The position numbers were made by a program, and so were the translations under genes. From the NCBI GenBank assembly GCA_014607495.2, contig CP053173.1:62001-126000 (forward strand): DNA of 64,000 nucleotides, read 5' to 3'. Source of the DNA: Carposina sasakii (lineage: Eukaryota; Arthropoda; Insecta; Lepidoptera; Carposinidae). The notes beneath the pieces are model-generated. The model did not search any database, was not told the DNA's origin, and saw nothing but the letters and a program-made list of their open reading frames with translations. Shown one piece after another: positions 42,344-53,679 of this stretch. How positions within the stretch are numbered: the first letter of the stretch is position 1; each line of letters starts with the position of its first letter.

Positions 42344-42637
42344 TCTATACATATAATAAAAATGTAATGGATCGCTGTCTGTACATGGAAGATATATGAG
42401 AAAAAATATTATAGGAGACCTTTATCAACGCAATAGTACCCAAAAGAATGATTTTTGGAATTTTTGTCTGTTTATCGGTTTGTCTGTGCGTTTGTGCACG
42501 CTAATCTCGGAAACGGCTGAACCGATTTCGATGCAGTTTTCAGGAATATATTGTGACATCCCATAGGGACAATTTTCGACATTTTGTTTTTGCTGTAGTC
42601 CACGTGGACTCCTCGGACGTCGCGGGCGTCCACTAGT
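42344..42637 (+). mobile_element. Lep1/Helitron-like element (family F), nearly full copy
   Basis: TCTATACATATAATAAAAAT to GTCGCGGGCGTCCACTAGT. It shares TATCAACGCAATAGTACCCA and GGCTGAACCGATTTCGATGC with 20059-20400, with a deletion near the 3' end. Confidence 0.7.
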
Positions 42638-43059
42638 GTTTTAGAATAGTATAACAGTAACAACAGTAATAGTAGAATTAATATAATAGAGTATCGACAT
42701 AAGCATATCTAAATAGCCCTTAAATATTACATTATTATCGTACCTTCCGCTGTTTTAGATTGTCTTCTATATCTATATCCATATCAAATTTTCCCCAATA
42801 TGTCTTCCCACAGAACCTCCATATTCCCCGCGATACAGCCCGCACAAACCCTAAAATTGACAATTTAGCCAGGGGTGAGCAGGGGGTGAAACCCCGACCA
42901 CCTCCAGCTCTCCCTTTACGCAGGTGAACTACGCATTTCCATTCATTCATCAAGTTGCCCTTCAGGGCGGTTCGAAGGGAATAACTTGTGAAAGAAATCT
43001 TGCTCGAAGCGAATTCACATGAAATATCCAGACATTATATTAATTGAATTCCGAAAATC
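42638..43059. other. interval without recognised gene
   Basis: A 72-codon reverse frame at 42735-42953 lacks domain features. Confidence 0.4.
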
Positions 43060-43190
43060 ACACTGCGGTTACCAACCCGCTTGCCCAGCGTGGTGACTAT
43101 GGACAAAACTCCCCTGTGGCAGTAGCCTTGTGGCGTGCCCTGTGGGAGGCCTACGTCCAGCAGTGGACTGCAATAGGCTGAAGAAGAAGA
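43060..43190 (-). mobile_element. RTE-type LINE 3' tail fragment (family D)
   Basis: ACTGCGGTTACCAACCCGC to AGTGGACTGCAATAGGCTGA. Confidence 0.65.
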
Positions 43191-43429
43191 ATATTAATTG
43201 AATTGTATGATGTTTGCGTAAATTGCAGCAAAGGCAATTTTTTAAAAAAATATTATTTTTCCCAATTTTGCAAACATTTGCAAACAATGTTGGTTATAGC
43301 GTTATTCTATGTAGGTATTTCCTAGATTACCCATATATGGATAGAGTATCCAATACAAAGTGATTTTTTTATAACGTGAAGAATCCATTAAAAAAATACT
43401 GTAATCTTTTCTTTACCTCAACACAATAT

Positions 43430-43685
43430 CATGAATCACTATCACTACATATTACAAAACAAAGTCGTTTGCCGCTGCCTGTCCGTCCCTATGTATGCTT
43501 ATCTTTCAAACTAGGAAACGGATTTTGATGCAGTTTTTTTTAATAGGGGAACCTGTAATGATAAACATTAGTTATGTGTGTGTAAATAAATAAATAAATA
43601 GATAGATAGAGTGATTCACAAGGAAGGTTTATATGTATAGAATCAGCACTGCACCCATGCGAAGCCGGGGCGGGTCGCTAGTAAT
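43430..43685 (+). mobile_element. Lep1-like Helitron-derived element
   Basis: CACTACATATTACAAAACAA at the start, GGAAACGGATTTTGATGCAG in the middle, and GCGAAGCCGGGGCGGGTCGC then TAGT at the end. A TAAATAAATAAATAGATAGA repeat has expanded inside it. Confidence 0.65.
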
Positions 43686-44227
43686 TTATAACCGTTAAAA
43701 GCTACGTTTATTAGTTTTCGATAAATATCATATTTTCAAACTCATAATATAAGTAGACATATACAGGGTGTAGAAATTATTAGGTTATGAAATGAAATGA
43801 ATTTACTCATTTAGTGATAAAAGAGATTCTATTTGTCTACTAGTGTATGTAATAGATAATGGTTAAATATTTTGTCCCTTCTGTATGTTTTAAATCAATA
43901 TACTTCCTAGACGTATTAGGGTCTTATTGCGTCAATATTTAGTTGAAGTTAACAATACAAAGCCTATCCCTATTACGAGGGTTATTGCTCGGGTTCCGGC
44001 CTCCATTAGTGATAAACTTTTTAATTGAAATCAATATTATAGGTTTGCTCCAAATTATTCATTTGCGGTTGTTATTTATAAACCTTTTGTTCAGGTACAC
44101 GCGTATAACCCAGTTTCTTAGCTAAGATAGCGGTAGTAAATAAAATTACGCAGACGGGTTTCTTTCTTTCAATAATATTATTCAATTATATTGTTGGCGT
44201 GAGTTACTCAAACATTGGTATTTTAAT
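43686..44227. other. interval upstream of the Jockey-like LINE
   Basis: An isolated MITE end (TACAGGGTGTAGAAATTATT) lies near 43762. Some of this stretch is probably the 5' UTR of the LINE that follows, but I cannot place its 5' boundary or a target duplication. Confidence 0.4.
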
Positions 44228-45226
44228 ATGATGACGTCATCATGCTGCATAGCGCTTCAAAAGAGAGGGCGAAACTGTGATACGCCTGTGGGCACGCCGC
44301 TCACCATTAAAAACATTACTTTGCGGAGAAACAATAGTACTGGCTCCATACTGGCGCCAAAAAAGCTCCCTACATTAAATATGGGGTCTAGCCCTGGAGA
44401 GTCGACTTTCACAAATCCCAACTTGCCGATATTGCCATGTCATGATATTACAACGCCGACTGCTCAGGATATGCAACTGATGAGAGAAGAGATGAGTTTG
44501 CTGACACAACAGCTATCAGTGGCCATTTCGACTATTGCCCAATACCATGTCGCACTCGCCGAATGCACCAAAAATATCGGGGTGATGAATGAGAGATTAA
44601 ATAAGATCGAGGCAAACCGAGAATGTAAGTGCCAGGTCCAAACTGATGTTGCCGATGCTGCTGTTTACGAAGCGTCTGGAAACGAAGATCTACCCAAACC
44701 GAAAGCTACACGTAAGAATAGACGTAGACAACGGAGGCCGGATGCCCAAAGGGAAACCGACACTGTAAATGCTGATAATGGGTCACCCCAGTGCCTTTTG
44801 GAACCAATTACATCTCAACACGATGACCCTGTTAAAGAGACGATTACTGTCGAACTTGACAGGACGGAGAAAGATTGGACGGTTATAAGCAGTAAAAAAT
44901 CAAAACGTTTGGCGTCTGCGCGAGGCACTGCTGGACCCGAAGTTACGTCGCTCAAAGCGGTTGAGGTTCGAAAACACATTCATCTCTGGAACATGTTGTC
45001 TGGTGCCGATGATATCCGTAACTATCTGCAGAAGCTTCTTCCTGACAAAGTCTGTACCGTTAGTGAATTGAATGCCAAAGGTGATTACAAATCCTTTAAA
45101 ATCGGGGTTCCAGCAGACTGCTATCAACAATGTATGTCTGCAGACATCTGGCCTGAGAACTCCAGAGTAAAGGCATGGTTATTTCGAAGATCTCAGGACA
45201 ACAAAACCCAGCCAGTACATGCCTAA
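44228..45226 (+). CDS. LINE ORF1 (gag-like nucleic-acid chaperone)
   Basis: 332 codons from the second of several upstream possibilities; the ATG at 44228 follows an AT-rich leader. A predicted coiled-coil-like stretch (about residues 80-128; QLMREEMSLLTQQL and MNERLNKIEA) could drive multimerisation. A strongly basic segment (RKNRRRQRRP, about 162-171) follows. The C-terminal 100 residues form a probable globular domain containing FKIGVPADC and IWPENSRVKAW, a pattern seen in ORF1 proteins of insect LINEs and related Lepidoptera proteins. No CCHC knuckles are present, unlike classical Jockey gag. The stop overlaps the ORF2 start, suggesting coupled translation by reinitiation. It would bind the LINE RNA in the cytoplasm. 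Confidence 0.8.
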   Translation: MMTSSCCIALQKRGRNCDTPVGTPLTIKNITLRRNNSTGSILAPKKLPTLNMGSSPGESTFTNPNLPILPCHDITTPTAQDMQLMREEMSLLTQQLSVAISTIAQYHVALAECTKNIGVMNERLNKIEANRECKCQVQTDVADAAVYEASGNEDLPKPKATRKNRRRQRRPDAQRETDTVNADNGSPQCLLEPITSQHDDPVKETITVELDRTEKDWTVISSKKSKRLASARGTAGPEVTSLKAVEVRKHIHLWNMLSGADDIRNYLQKLLPDKVCTVSELNAKGDYKSFKIGVPADCYQQCMSADIWPENSRVKAWLFRRSQDNKTQPVHA

Positions 45227-48116
45227 TTCACTGACTACAAGGAGCATCATAAGCATTGTATATCAGAATGTCAGAGGCTTGAATACCAAGCTGAGTCACT
45301 TTAGGCAGAATTTTCTCACTCTCGACAATGATTTAGTAGCTGTCACGGAGTCCTTTCTAAAAGAAGCTGTTGAGGATGCCGAATTTATGTGCGGTGGGTG
45401 GAGTGTTCTTCGTCGCGACCGGGCTACCGGTGCCGTCGGCGGTGGGGTTCTACTGGCCGCGCGTCCCGGCATCTCGCTACAACGACGCAGCGATCTGGAA
45501 ACCTCCGGCGGTGAGGATCTCTGGGCCTCGGTTACGACGGAACATGGTTGTATTTACGTGTGCGTAGTTTACATCTACCCTAGTGCTCCTGAATCGGTTT
45601 ACATGTCATTCTTCCTAAAAGTCGAATCTATTATTGATACTTTGAAGGGTTCCTTACTTATTGTCGGGGACTTAAACTTGAACCCAGTGTATATATCTCA
45701 TACTATCATGAGCTATTATGGTTATTTCTTACAAGTCTGTGGTATGAAAGAGATGAACGAGGTGATGCACGCGCATGGGGGCAAGCTAGATGTGGTGCTG
45801 GTGCCAGATCACATAGCGGGGACAAATGTCATCGAAATTGATGGTGGCGGACTGGTGCCGAAACGTGACGCCTATCATCCTCCGCTCGAACTATCCATCC
45901 CTTTGGAAATGCCACGTCTTTCCTCAGAAAAGATTCCTCCCAGCAACATAAACTCGCGACAGGACTGGAACTTTCATAAGGGTGATTATGATCTATTATA
46001 TAGGCTTGTTTCCGAGTCTTCCTGGCAGGAGATCCTACAGTCTCAAGATGTTGATACTGCAGTGGGACTGTTCTACCGGGACATGTATAGGATCTTTGAT
46101 TCCTGTGTACCCAAAAAGGTTAGGTTAAACAAACCTTCTAGACGTTATCCAGCTTGGTTCTCGGCTGATATAATTTGCGATCTGAAACATAAAGCTACTC
46201 TTCATCGCAAATGGAAATCATCTGGAGACCAGGCGGTATACAGAGAATTTTCTGAACTCAGGGCAGTTTTAAAGAAACGGGTTTCACGCGCGTACGCCGA
46301 TCACATAAAATGTATTCAGGCCAAAATTAGTAGTGACCCACGCAGTTTCTGGCAACATATAGATGCTTTAAAAACTAAAGGGGGCTTCGCGTCTCGTGTA
46401 ACTTTTATGGGGAAAGAGTGTTCCGGTAAAGAGGCTGCATCAGCCTTTTCCGATTTCTTCTCCAGTGTTTTTCTTCCGAATCCACCTAAGCTCGCTATCG
46501 AGGATGCGGAATACACCAATGCTACATCCGCAAATCTTGTACATATTGACGCTATAACTAGTTAAGACTTAAAAGCGGGTATGAAGCGCCTCAAGGCAAA
46601 TGCTTCGCTGGGGCCAGATAATGTTCCTGGGTATATCCTGAACGGTTGCCTACATTTATTGAAAACCCCGATTCTACACATTTTTAACTTGGCGCTCTGT
46701 ACCGCTAAATACCCGCACCAATGGAAACTAACACGAGTTACCCCGATACCCAAAACGAGTGATAAATCTGACGTGGAGCTCTATCGACCGATAGCTATAC
46801 TATCCTCGCTAGCCAAATTATTTGAAATTATTCTGCATCGACATATCTCTGCCTCACTAAAGCCTTTTTTATCTGACTCTCAGCATGGTTTTCGGAAAAA
46901 GAGGTCTGTTAGCACCAATCTTTTAACCGTGGTGAACTTAATCTCTAAGCATTTAGATAAAGGCATGCAGGTCGATGTAGTCTATTTTGACTTTAAAAAG
47001 GCATTTGATCGCGTGGATAACGATGTGCTCCTAATCAAACTACGCGACATAGGTTTCTCGCCAAAGATGGTTACATTTTTTACTGACTATCTGCGCGATC
47101 GACAACAGTTTGTCCGGCATGGTTGCTACATCTCTGCTCCATATCACACCAGGTCTGGAGTGACTCAGGGTTCAATATTGGGTCCCCTCCTATTTGGAAT
47201 AATGATTAATGACCTAGAGCTGGTCCTAAAGCACTCAAAGTGCCTGCTCTATGCAGACGATCTAAAGTTGGTGTACGGAGTTGAACAAAAAGCTGACTGT
47301 GAGTCGTTACAAGAGGACATCAACTCGGTATACCAGTGGAGCCATAGAAACAAGCTCCTTTTTAACACATCTAAGTGCTGTGTTATGACCTTCGGCCGCA
47401 AACACCGACCCTTGGATGGTCAGTATACTCTTGGAGTAGAACTAATTAAACGCGTCACCTTCATGAGGGATTTGGGAGTTGTATTCGACGACCGCCTCAC
47501 TTTTCATGAGCACATGAAAAAACTTGCTTCTAGCTGTTTTCGGACTCTGGGCTTTGTGATCCGAAACTGCCGAGAGTTTGGGGATCCCAGGGTTATTAAA
47601 CTCGTATATACCGCCTTGGTAAGGAGTAAGATAGAGAGCTCGTCTATAGTGTGGAATCCGTATGAGTGTACTTACGCCCTGCTTCTAGAGAAGGTCCAGA
47701 AGGCTTTCCTAAGATTTCTCTACAAGAAAACGTACGGGTATTACCCTTTCCTTTACCCTACAAAATTTCTACAAGGAGCCTTGGGTGTCAACTCTCTGGA
47801 AGTAAGGCGTAACCACAACCTCATGTTGACAGGCTGTCATGCTTTGCGTGGCGACTCCGATTGTCCGTTACTTGTCGAGCAACTGGTAAGACTGTTTGTC
47901 CCCGATATCCCTAAGATTTGCCTTAGACCTCGCCGGCACGCGCTACTGGCCGTCCCGCCAGCGCGTACGGTAGCTCACAAAAACTCGCCACTTCTCCGCG
48001 CACTAACAATGCTAAATGCACTCTTGGCATCAGCACCAGAGTGTGATCTGTTTATGAGTGCATGGCCGTCTGTGAGTCGTGAGTGTCTGAGATACTGTGA
48101 GATGGTGAATGAGTGA
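45219..48116 (+). pseudogene. LINE ORF2: APE endonuclease plus reverse transcriptase, one in-frame stop
   Basis: A 965-codon frame interrupted only by TAA at 46563-46565, most simply a GAA-to-TAA change since the reading ITS-stop-DLKAGMKRL continues in frame. The apurinic endonuclease domain (residues 10-230) shows YQNVRGLNTK, VTESF, VGDLNLN and a terminal DAYHPPL. The reverse transcriptase shows YRPIAILSSLAK, FDFKKAFDRVD (motif A, near 589), GVTQGSILGPLLF (B) and YADD (C, near 677). A C-terminal region ends RECLRYCEMVNE. Order and spacing are those of Jockey-superfamily ORF2. The premature stop separates endonuclease from reverse transcriptase, so this copy should be unable to move itself unless the stop is read through. 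Confidence 0.92.
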
Positions 48117-48265
48117 GCATGAATGCCTATTTTTTTATCTGATATTTTAATGCACATTATACCTATAATTGTTAAAGTTATCATGATATCTACATTTCAA
48201 GGCGCATTGGCGCAAGCTGTAATGCTTTGTAATATGGTTATAAATAAATAAATAAATAAATAAAT
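48117..48265 (+). repeat. LINE 3' UTR and (TAAA)n tail
   Basis: Contains TTTCAAGGCGCATTGGCGCA and TGCTTTGTAATATGGTTATA, followed by about five TAAA units. The same 3' UTR occurs at the window's right end. Confidence 0.85.
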
Positions 48266-48659
48266 TCTTAATACAGCTATTGTCATTTTCTTCAATACCT
48301 TAATGACCAATTAGCTTCTTTAGATTTTATATTACAGGCATCTTTAATTCTATTGAGCTTAAACTGTATTATTACAATATTTGAACTCGTTAGCTTTAGG
48401 TTAAATTGAGGTCAAATAAGATATTACATAAGGTTCTTTGAACTCTGACGTACTACGCAATAGGCTTAGTGTGTTTTCACTTCGAACTTGATCGCGTTCG
48501 CGTTCACGATCAACCAATCACACTGTGGCGTGATGACGTGATGATACAGGCGAGAGATCTAAGAGATATTTCTTCAAACAAGACAATCGGGATAATATAT
48601 ATAAATGCTATGAGTGCTCACTGCAGAAGCAAGCCTATCGGGAAAGAAACATACATACT
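48266..48659. other. interval without recognised gene
   Basis: A segment near 48480-48545 (GATCAACCAATCACACTGTG, GATGACGTGAT) resembles 9725-9780. No gene. Confidence 0.35.
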
Positions 48660-48743
48660 TATACAGGGCTATATAATAGCTTCTCATAGAAAACCTGTCT
48701 ACAGGATTTCAGAATTGAAATCACGTGTTTATTTTTCCACACA
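48660..48743. mobile_element. MITE family P remnant, left of the LTR element
   Basis: GAAATCACGTGTTTATTTTT matches the interior of 3606-3870. A continuing remnant (TGGTGGGCTATTTTCATTGC, TTTCGCTTAACATTCC) lies at about 49540-49580 on the other side of the LTR element. Confidence 0.55.
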
Positions 48744-49461
48744 GGAAAGAACCACAATCGAATGCGAAATCCTAGAACGCGATATCGAAGTTTCTCACAA
48801 TGATTGGAATATATACATAGGCCACACAACAACTAGTGGCCCGGTGGGGCCGGAAGCGCTTCCCTTTTAACCACCCCCACACTGGTGACCCCTGTGAACT
48901 GGACATACGCAACCTTCGGCCTTCAGGAACTTCGCCATCATTGCGATACTCCGCAGCAAAGGTATCATCACAACAGCATCACCATTCCTCTCCTTCCACG
49001 ACAGCAGCAGCAGCACGCCAGCAGCCAGCAGATTCATAAGAAGCCGCCATGACAGCTTCCTGGACCTGTTAGCAACGCACGCACGCAAAGGCATCACGGC
49101 ACGACATGTTCCCAGTCCACGCGCAGACCAGAACACATCAGCCGCATCACGTTCCCAGTCGCCTCAAAGACTAGAACGCATCTCGCCTGCACGCTCGTCG
49201 CAACACTTTCCGGTCGACTCACTGACCCGAATGGATACTTGTGAGAGTACACGCTGGGTGCTGCCGAAGACATATCGACCTCCGGTCTGGAAGGGGAGTG
49301 ATGTGGCGGAGCCATCTATCGGATGCAGGAGAGAACCACAATCGAATGCGAAATCCTAGAACGCGATATCGAAGTTTCTCACAATGATTGGAATATATAC
49401 ATGGGCCGAACAACAACCAGCGGCCCGGTGGGGCCGGAAGCGCTTCCCTTTTCACCACCCC
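48744..49461 (+). mobile_element. TRIM-like miniature LTR element
   Basis: Two direct repeats of about 130 bp (48747-48877 and 49329-49459, about 93% identical by eye) flank roughly 420 bp. Right after the first repeat (ending CCACCCCCACA) comes CTGGTGACCCC, a primer-binding-site-like sequence. Just before the second comes the purine tract GGAAGGGGAG followed by TGATGTGGCGG, the expected 3' LTR start at about 49300. The left LTR lacks its first 30 or so bases. The interior has a CAG-rich patch and no gene. The order LTR-PBS-interior-PPT-LTR defines a non-autonomous LTR retrotransposon; BEL/Pao-type parentage is a guess. Confidence 0.78.
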
Positions 49462-49925
49462 CAAAGATTGTATCTTCAAAAATCCTCAGTAACTTATTAA
49501 TATCTCCATATTCATTCATTTTGTGGAAAAGTTTTTTATGGTGGGCTATTTTCATTGCATTTCGCTTAACATTCCCCTTCTTTTACGCCCCCAAATCTAA
49601 TGTAATTTCAATACCAAAACTGAAAGTAAATAAACCTGTCATATCTCAGAAGCGGTTCTGACGCTTTCAAACTTTCAAGTTGAAGTAAGATTAGCGGAAT
49701 GATTATAACTTTTAAGTGGCTTCGGCTGTATTCGACATTCCCATTCCCGTTCTCGTTCTCGGACGAGGAACTATTGTGGCGCCGGAATTCAGGAACTATT
49801 CAACTTGGAATAGTTCCGAGTTTCGAATTCCAAGTTTACCTTAAAAACAGCATTCGGAGTTGACATCATTTACCTGCCCGTTCTCTAATGGCGTCTGGAG
49901 AAGAGAATTATTTGTTCTTCTCACA
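49462..49925. other. interval without recognised gene
   Basis: MITE P remnant to about 49580, then unassigned. CAAGTTGAAGT and GGAACTATTC blocks are not matched elsewhere. Confidence 0.4.
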
Positions 49926-50310
49926 TACAGGTTGTTTTTTCGTTGCCACCCTTAACGAAGGGTACGTCCTCTATACATCAAATAAAGTAAGTTTATGCCA
50001 AAAAATGCTGGGAAATTATGTAAATTTTTTTGAAAAAAAAAATGTATTGCTTGAACATGCGAAATTTATAGTGTCCAGTGTTTATGCTAGTTTTTTCATA
50101 GACAGATATTAATTATTTCTTGTGAAAAAATCTTGCTACGCGTGTCTATGTGCATTTATGAAGAAAAACGCAGTCTATTTACTCAACTTTGAGCCCTTAT
50201 ATCTAGGGAACCAGACACTTCCCAGGTATGCTTCCATGGAGAAAAATTATGGTGATGATGAAGAGATTCCGTAGTTATCGGGAACGTTGACGACCAAAAA
50301 TCACCCTGTA
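49926..50310 (+). mobile_element. MITE family A, full copy
   Basis: TACAGGTTGTTTTTTCGTTG to AAATCACCCTGTA, 385 bp. Confidence 0.85.
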
Positions 50311-50975
50311 TTATGCAATTGTTTGATGCTCTCAACTTGTATTGTGTTGCATCATAACTAATTTTATAAATGTTGATGATAACACTAAACCGATTTAAAT
50401 TAAATTTAGTACACAGGTAGAGTAGAGCTTGACAAAATTATAGGCAACTTTTTAACTTATAAGAACATTTTTTCCCGGAAACTTAGTTTGCGTGAAAGAG
50501 TAGCAGACAATGTCAAACAAGCACATTCTTACAAACGTCTATATTTATTTTATTTTATTTATTTTATTTATTTACCGCCAATTTCAATACGATAGATCAT
50601 AAAAATCTCGGATTTTTTTTTTATTCCTAATTTGAAATTTTGTATGAAAACAATGAAAGATTAAATCTGAGATATGCAAAAAGTTTCTCAAGATCAGAGG
50701 GGTAAGCTCGAACCTCCCAAATTCCCATAGATTTTGCTAGGTCGCTAGGTCGTTACGCCGCGTTAAAAGGTTCGTGCTTACCCCACAGTTATAGAAGTTG
50801 GCGGTTACAGAAGATACATTAAAGGCTTAGATGAATTATAAAAGCAACAATAATTACACAAACAACAAAAAATCTGATGTACGTGCCAATTACAATTTAT
50901 AATAAACTATAAGTAATATGACAAAAACTAGCCAGAATCGAGTCAGATCACAAGCTTCAAAAGTCAAGTATTGTA
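50311..50975. other. interval without recognised gene
   Basis: Nothing recognised beyond a degenerate Lep1-like segment around 50370-50530 (ACTAAACCGATTTAAATTAA). Confidence 0.4.
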
Positions 50976-51242
50976 TTACATATAAATACATACATCACGC
51001 CTTTATCCCTTACGGGGTAGACAGAGCACCAAGGGCCGATAGAACCACATGGTGCCACTTCTGAACAATTTTGAGGGTATAGTTGAGACGTACAAGTTCG
51101 GTTAGTAGTGACAGGTGGTCAGCCCATCGCCTACAAAACACCAAGGCCCTCTTGTCCCTCTACTGACTTGTACAGTATGCCCGGGAAGAGAAGCAGCTGT
51201 CGTATTATACTTTTTTTTTCACTCCCAGAGCAGTATAGAAAT
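50976..51242 (+). repeat. dispersed repeat family B, full copy
   Basis: TACATATAAATACATACATC start, ACTCCCAGAGCAGTATAGAA end. Confidence 0.75.
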
Positions 51243-52313
51243 CTTCCTATTTACTTCCATTGCTTCTTAACTTCTTAAATTGTGACCACCATATAACGTG
51301 AAAATAGTCGACAAAAAGATAATTCTCGAAAATAACAGAATGTCCAACAATATTGACTTTAATTATTATTTGTTTACATATCTTGCTCTCTCCTCGTATT
51401 TGATTTAATTTTCAACAACTTCGAGAGGATTTATTTGTAAATCCCTTTATCCTATTCATTTTTGTTAACAACGAAAGCAACAACAAATAAAAGTAAAATA
51501 GCTCTTTAATTCATGATGATGAAGTTTTAGAATTTTCACTTATTTCTGCTTAGTATTTAACAATATTAGAATAAGTATTAAGTAAAACGGGCACGGAGAA
51601 ATTTAAACTAATAAAAAATGTTTTTTAAAGTATAAAAATTAGTATAAAAAAGGACTTTATAGGTAGAAGAGAAAATATACAATTCCGTTCGATTAATTAT
51701 TATATATGGTGTTTTAAGAAACTATTTGAAATAGTTACAGTCTGTTTCTTTTTGGCGAACATAATTTGCCCTCTGTAATTGTGTAACATATTGTGTTATT
51801 GAGTTTTTAGGAAGAAATATCTTTTAGAGATGAGCTCGCCTATGTAGGTACATTCTCTGTATAACATAATAATATATTGATCTATGTTTATGTGTACAAC
51901 ATAGAATATCGAATAGTAATAAGTTTCTTTTCTCGAAAAGCACAGTCTAAAGTCATTATTTATTTATTAAGAACTAGTGTTTAACTTGGCTATAATCAAC
52001 AAAATAACTTCTTCTTCTTCTTCGTAACTATTTAACAAAACATACCAGATGCTGAAAAGAAAGCTGAAAAAAGTTGAAAGTTTAGTTTTGTCTTTATCGG
52101 TCAGTTCACACTAAAGTTTCCATGTGTTTCCGGTCTTATCTCCGCCGGACCGGAACATCCGGCGCGGGCCCTCTATATCCGGTCTATAAGGAAATTGCGT
52201 TAGGATACGTCATCACGAACGCAGTCACTAGGGCGAAAGGATTTAGTTTCTAGAAAAAGCCAAGTGAAGCTTTATCCTGATTGGTCAACGTAGACCAATA
52301 TATAATACATACA
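51243..52313. other. interval without recognised gene
   Basis: A family G LINE-end relative (GGAAGAAATATCTTTTAGAG) lies at about 51808-51900. A CpG-rich scrap (TCCGCCGGACCGGAACATCC) is near 52141. No gene. Confidence 0.4.
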
Positions 52314-52696
52314 TACAGGGTGTTTTTTTGTGGCCACCGTTAACGAAGGGTACGTACTCTTTACATCAAATAAAGTAAGTTTATGCCAAAAAAAATGCTG
52401 GGAAAAAAAAAAAAATTAAGATTTTTTTAAATTACTTGATCGGGCGAAATTTATAGTGTCTAGTGTTTATGTTGTACTTTTTTATAGACAGATATTAACT
52501 ATTTTTCGTGAAAAAATCTTGCTACACGCGTCTATATGCATTTATGCAGAAAAACGCAGTCTATTTACTCAACTTTGGACCCTAATATTTTGGAAACCAG
52601 ACACTTCCCAGGTATGCTTCCATGGAGAAAAATGATCGTGATGATGAGGAGATTCCGTAGTTTTCGGGAACGTTGACGACCAAAAATCACCCTGTA
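52314..52696 (+). mobile_element. MITE family A, full copy
   Basis: TACAGGGTGTTTTTTTGTGG to AAATCACCCTGTA, 383 bp, with TA at both ends. The cleanest copy together with 26180. Confidence 0.87.
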
Positions 52697-52925
52697 TAGA
52701 CACGGCTGTGTTCCCAAAATGGAGTAACCAGAGCTGCAGGATCATTGAGGATATCCCCTAGCCAAATTTAGCATAGCGGGGACAGATGTAAGTGATCAGG
52801 TGACAAGTTGCTAGATTATCGCCTGGGAGAAGGCCCGAGTTCCTTAGTCGACTCTTACGACATACACATTTTGCACACACAAAGAGAGATTCTAGTTAAT
52901 ATTCTAGTTAAGCCCCGCATCAACC
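52697..52925 (-). repeat. dispersed repeat family C, fullest copy
   Basis: From ACACGGCTGTGTTCCCAAAA through GAGTTCCTTAGTCGACTCTT to TTAAGCCCCGCATCA, about 220 bp, immediately after MITE A. Some ten copies or fragments occur in the window. Class unknown, and no A/B boxes that I can confirm. Confidence 0.72.
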
Positions 52926-53123
52926 GCAGAAAATGTGAAGACGTCACATTCATGTAGAGTCTGTTTATGTAGAATAAATCCTATGTCTGATTTCGGAACT
53001 AACATTTTTTATGGTTTAACTACTGTGACTCACATAATGTAGTCATACATACTAACTAGCGCCATCATTCCAAGGAACAATACCTGCCTACTTCTTATGT
53101 TTATTTCTCTTTCACGATTGGTT

Positions 53124-53220
53124 TGCTGGAAGAAATCTCTCTAAGAGATAAGCACGCCTTTATACATCTTTTTTTATCATAAACTTTATTTGTGAAAACT
53201 TTACTATATACAATAAAGCA
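53124..53220 (+). mobile_element. LINE 3'-end fragment (family G)
   Basis: TTTGCTGGAAGAAATCTCTC and AAGAGATAAGCACGCCTTTA, as at 27830. Confidence 0.5.
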
Positions 53221-53408
53221 TAAGACATACTATGTATTTGGTAAAACGTACTCTAGAATCTTCAGATAGATAGGTAGAGACACCGAAACTTCACAAAGGT
53301 TGACCCGATTACCTCAGGTATCGCGGTCACAATTTTTTCATTACTTATGACGTGGTGCTCGCATCTATCTTCTAAGAACCAATAAACGGGCTTCTTTCGG
53401 CGCCCTCA

Positions 53409-53627
53409 GCCTACACACGTCCTTGTAGACTGAGAGGTGTTGGAAGAGTTATATAAGTTTCGAATGTATGATGTTTTTTACGATAATAAGGATTTCGTGT
53501 TTTGAATGTCAAATTCAACCTACACACGTCTTTGTAGACTGGCAGGTATTGGGAGAGTTATATGAGTTTCGAATTACCTATGATATTTTTGCGATAGTCA
53601 AGATTTTGGGTTTCGAATTTTAAATTT
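53409..53627 (+). repeat. diverged tandem duplication, ~109-bp unit x2
   Basis: CCTACACACGTCCTTGTAGA at 53409-53428 recurs as CCTACACACGTCTTTGTAGA at 53518-53537. The following 80 or so bases (GAGAGTTATAT-AGTTTCGAAT and onward) align throughout. Confidence 0.8.
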
Positions 53628-53679
53628 TAAAATATCTAAATGAAATTGTATTAGGCGTTACAATTCGGAAGTTCAAACA

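Larger units (their letters stand above)
44228..48265 (+). mobile_element. near-intact Jockey-like LINE with two ORFs
   Basis: ORF1 (44228-45226) and ORF2 (45219-48116) overlap by the eight bases ATGCCTAA. A 3' UTR of about 120 nt follows, ending in a TAAA simple repeat (about 48240-48265). One premature stop interrupts ORF2. The last coding bases plus 3' UTR are repeated in inverted orientation at 63717-63930. Confidence 0.9.
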
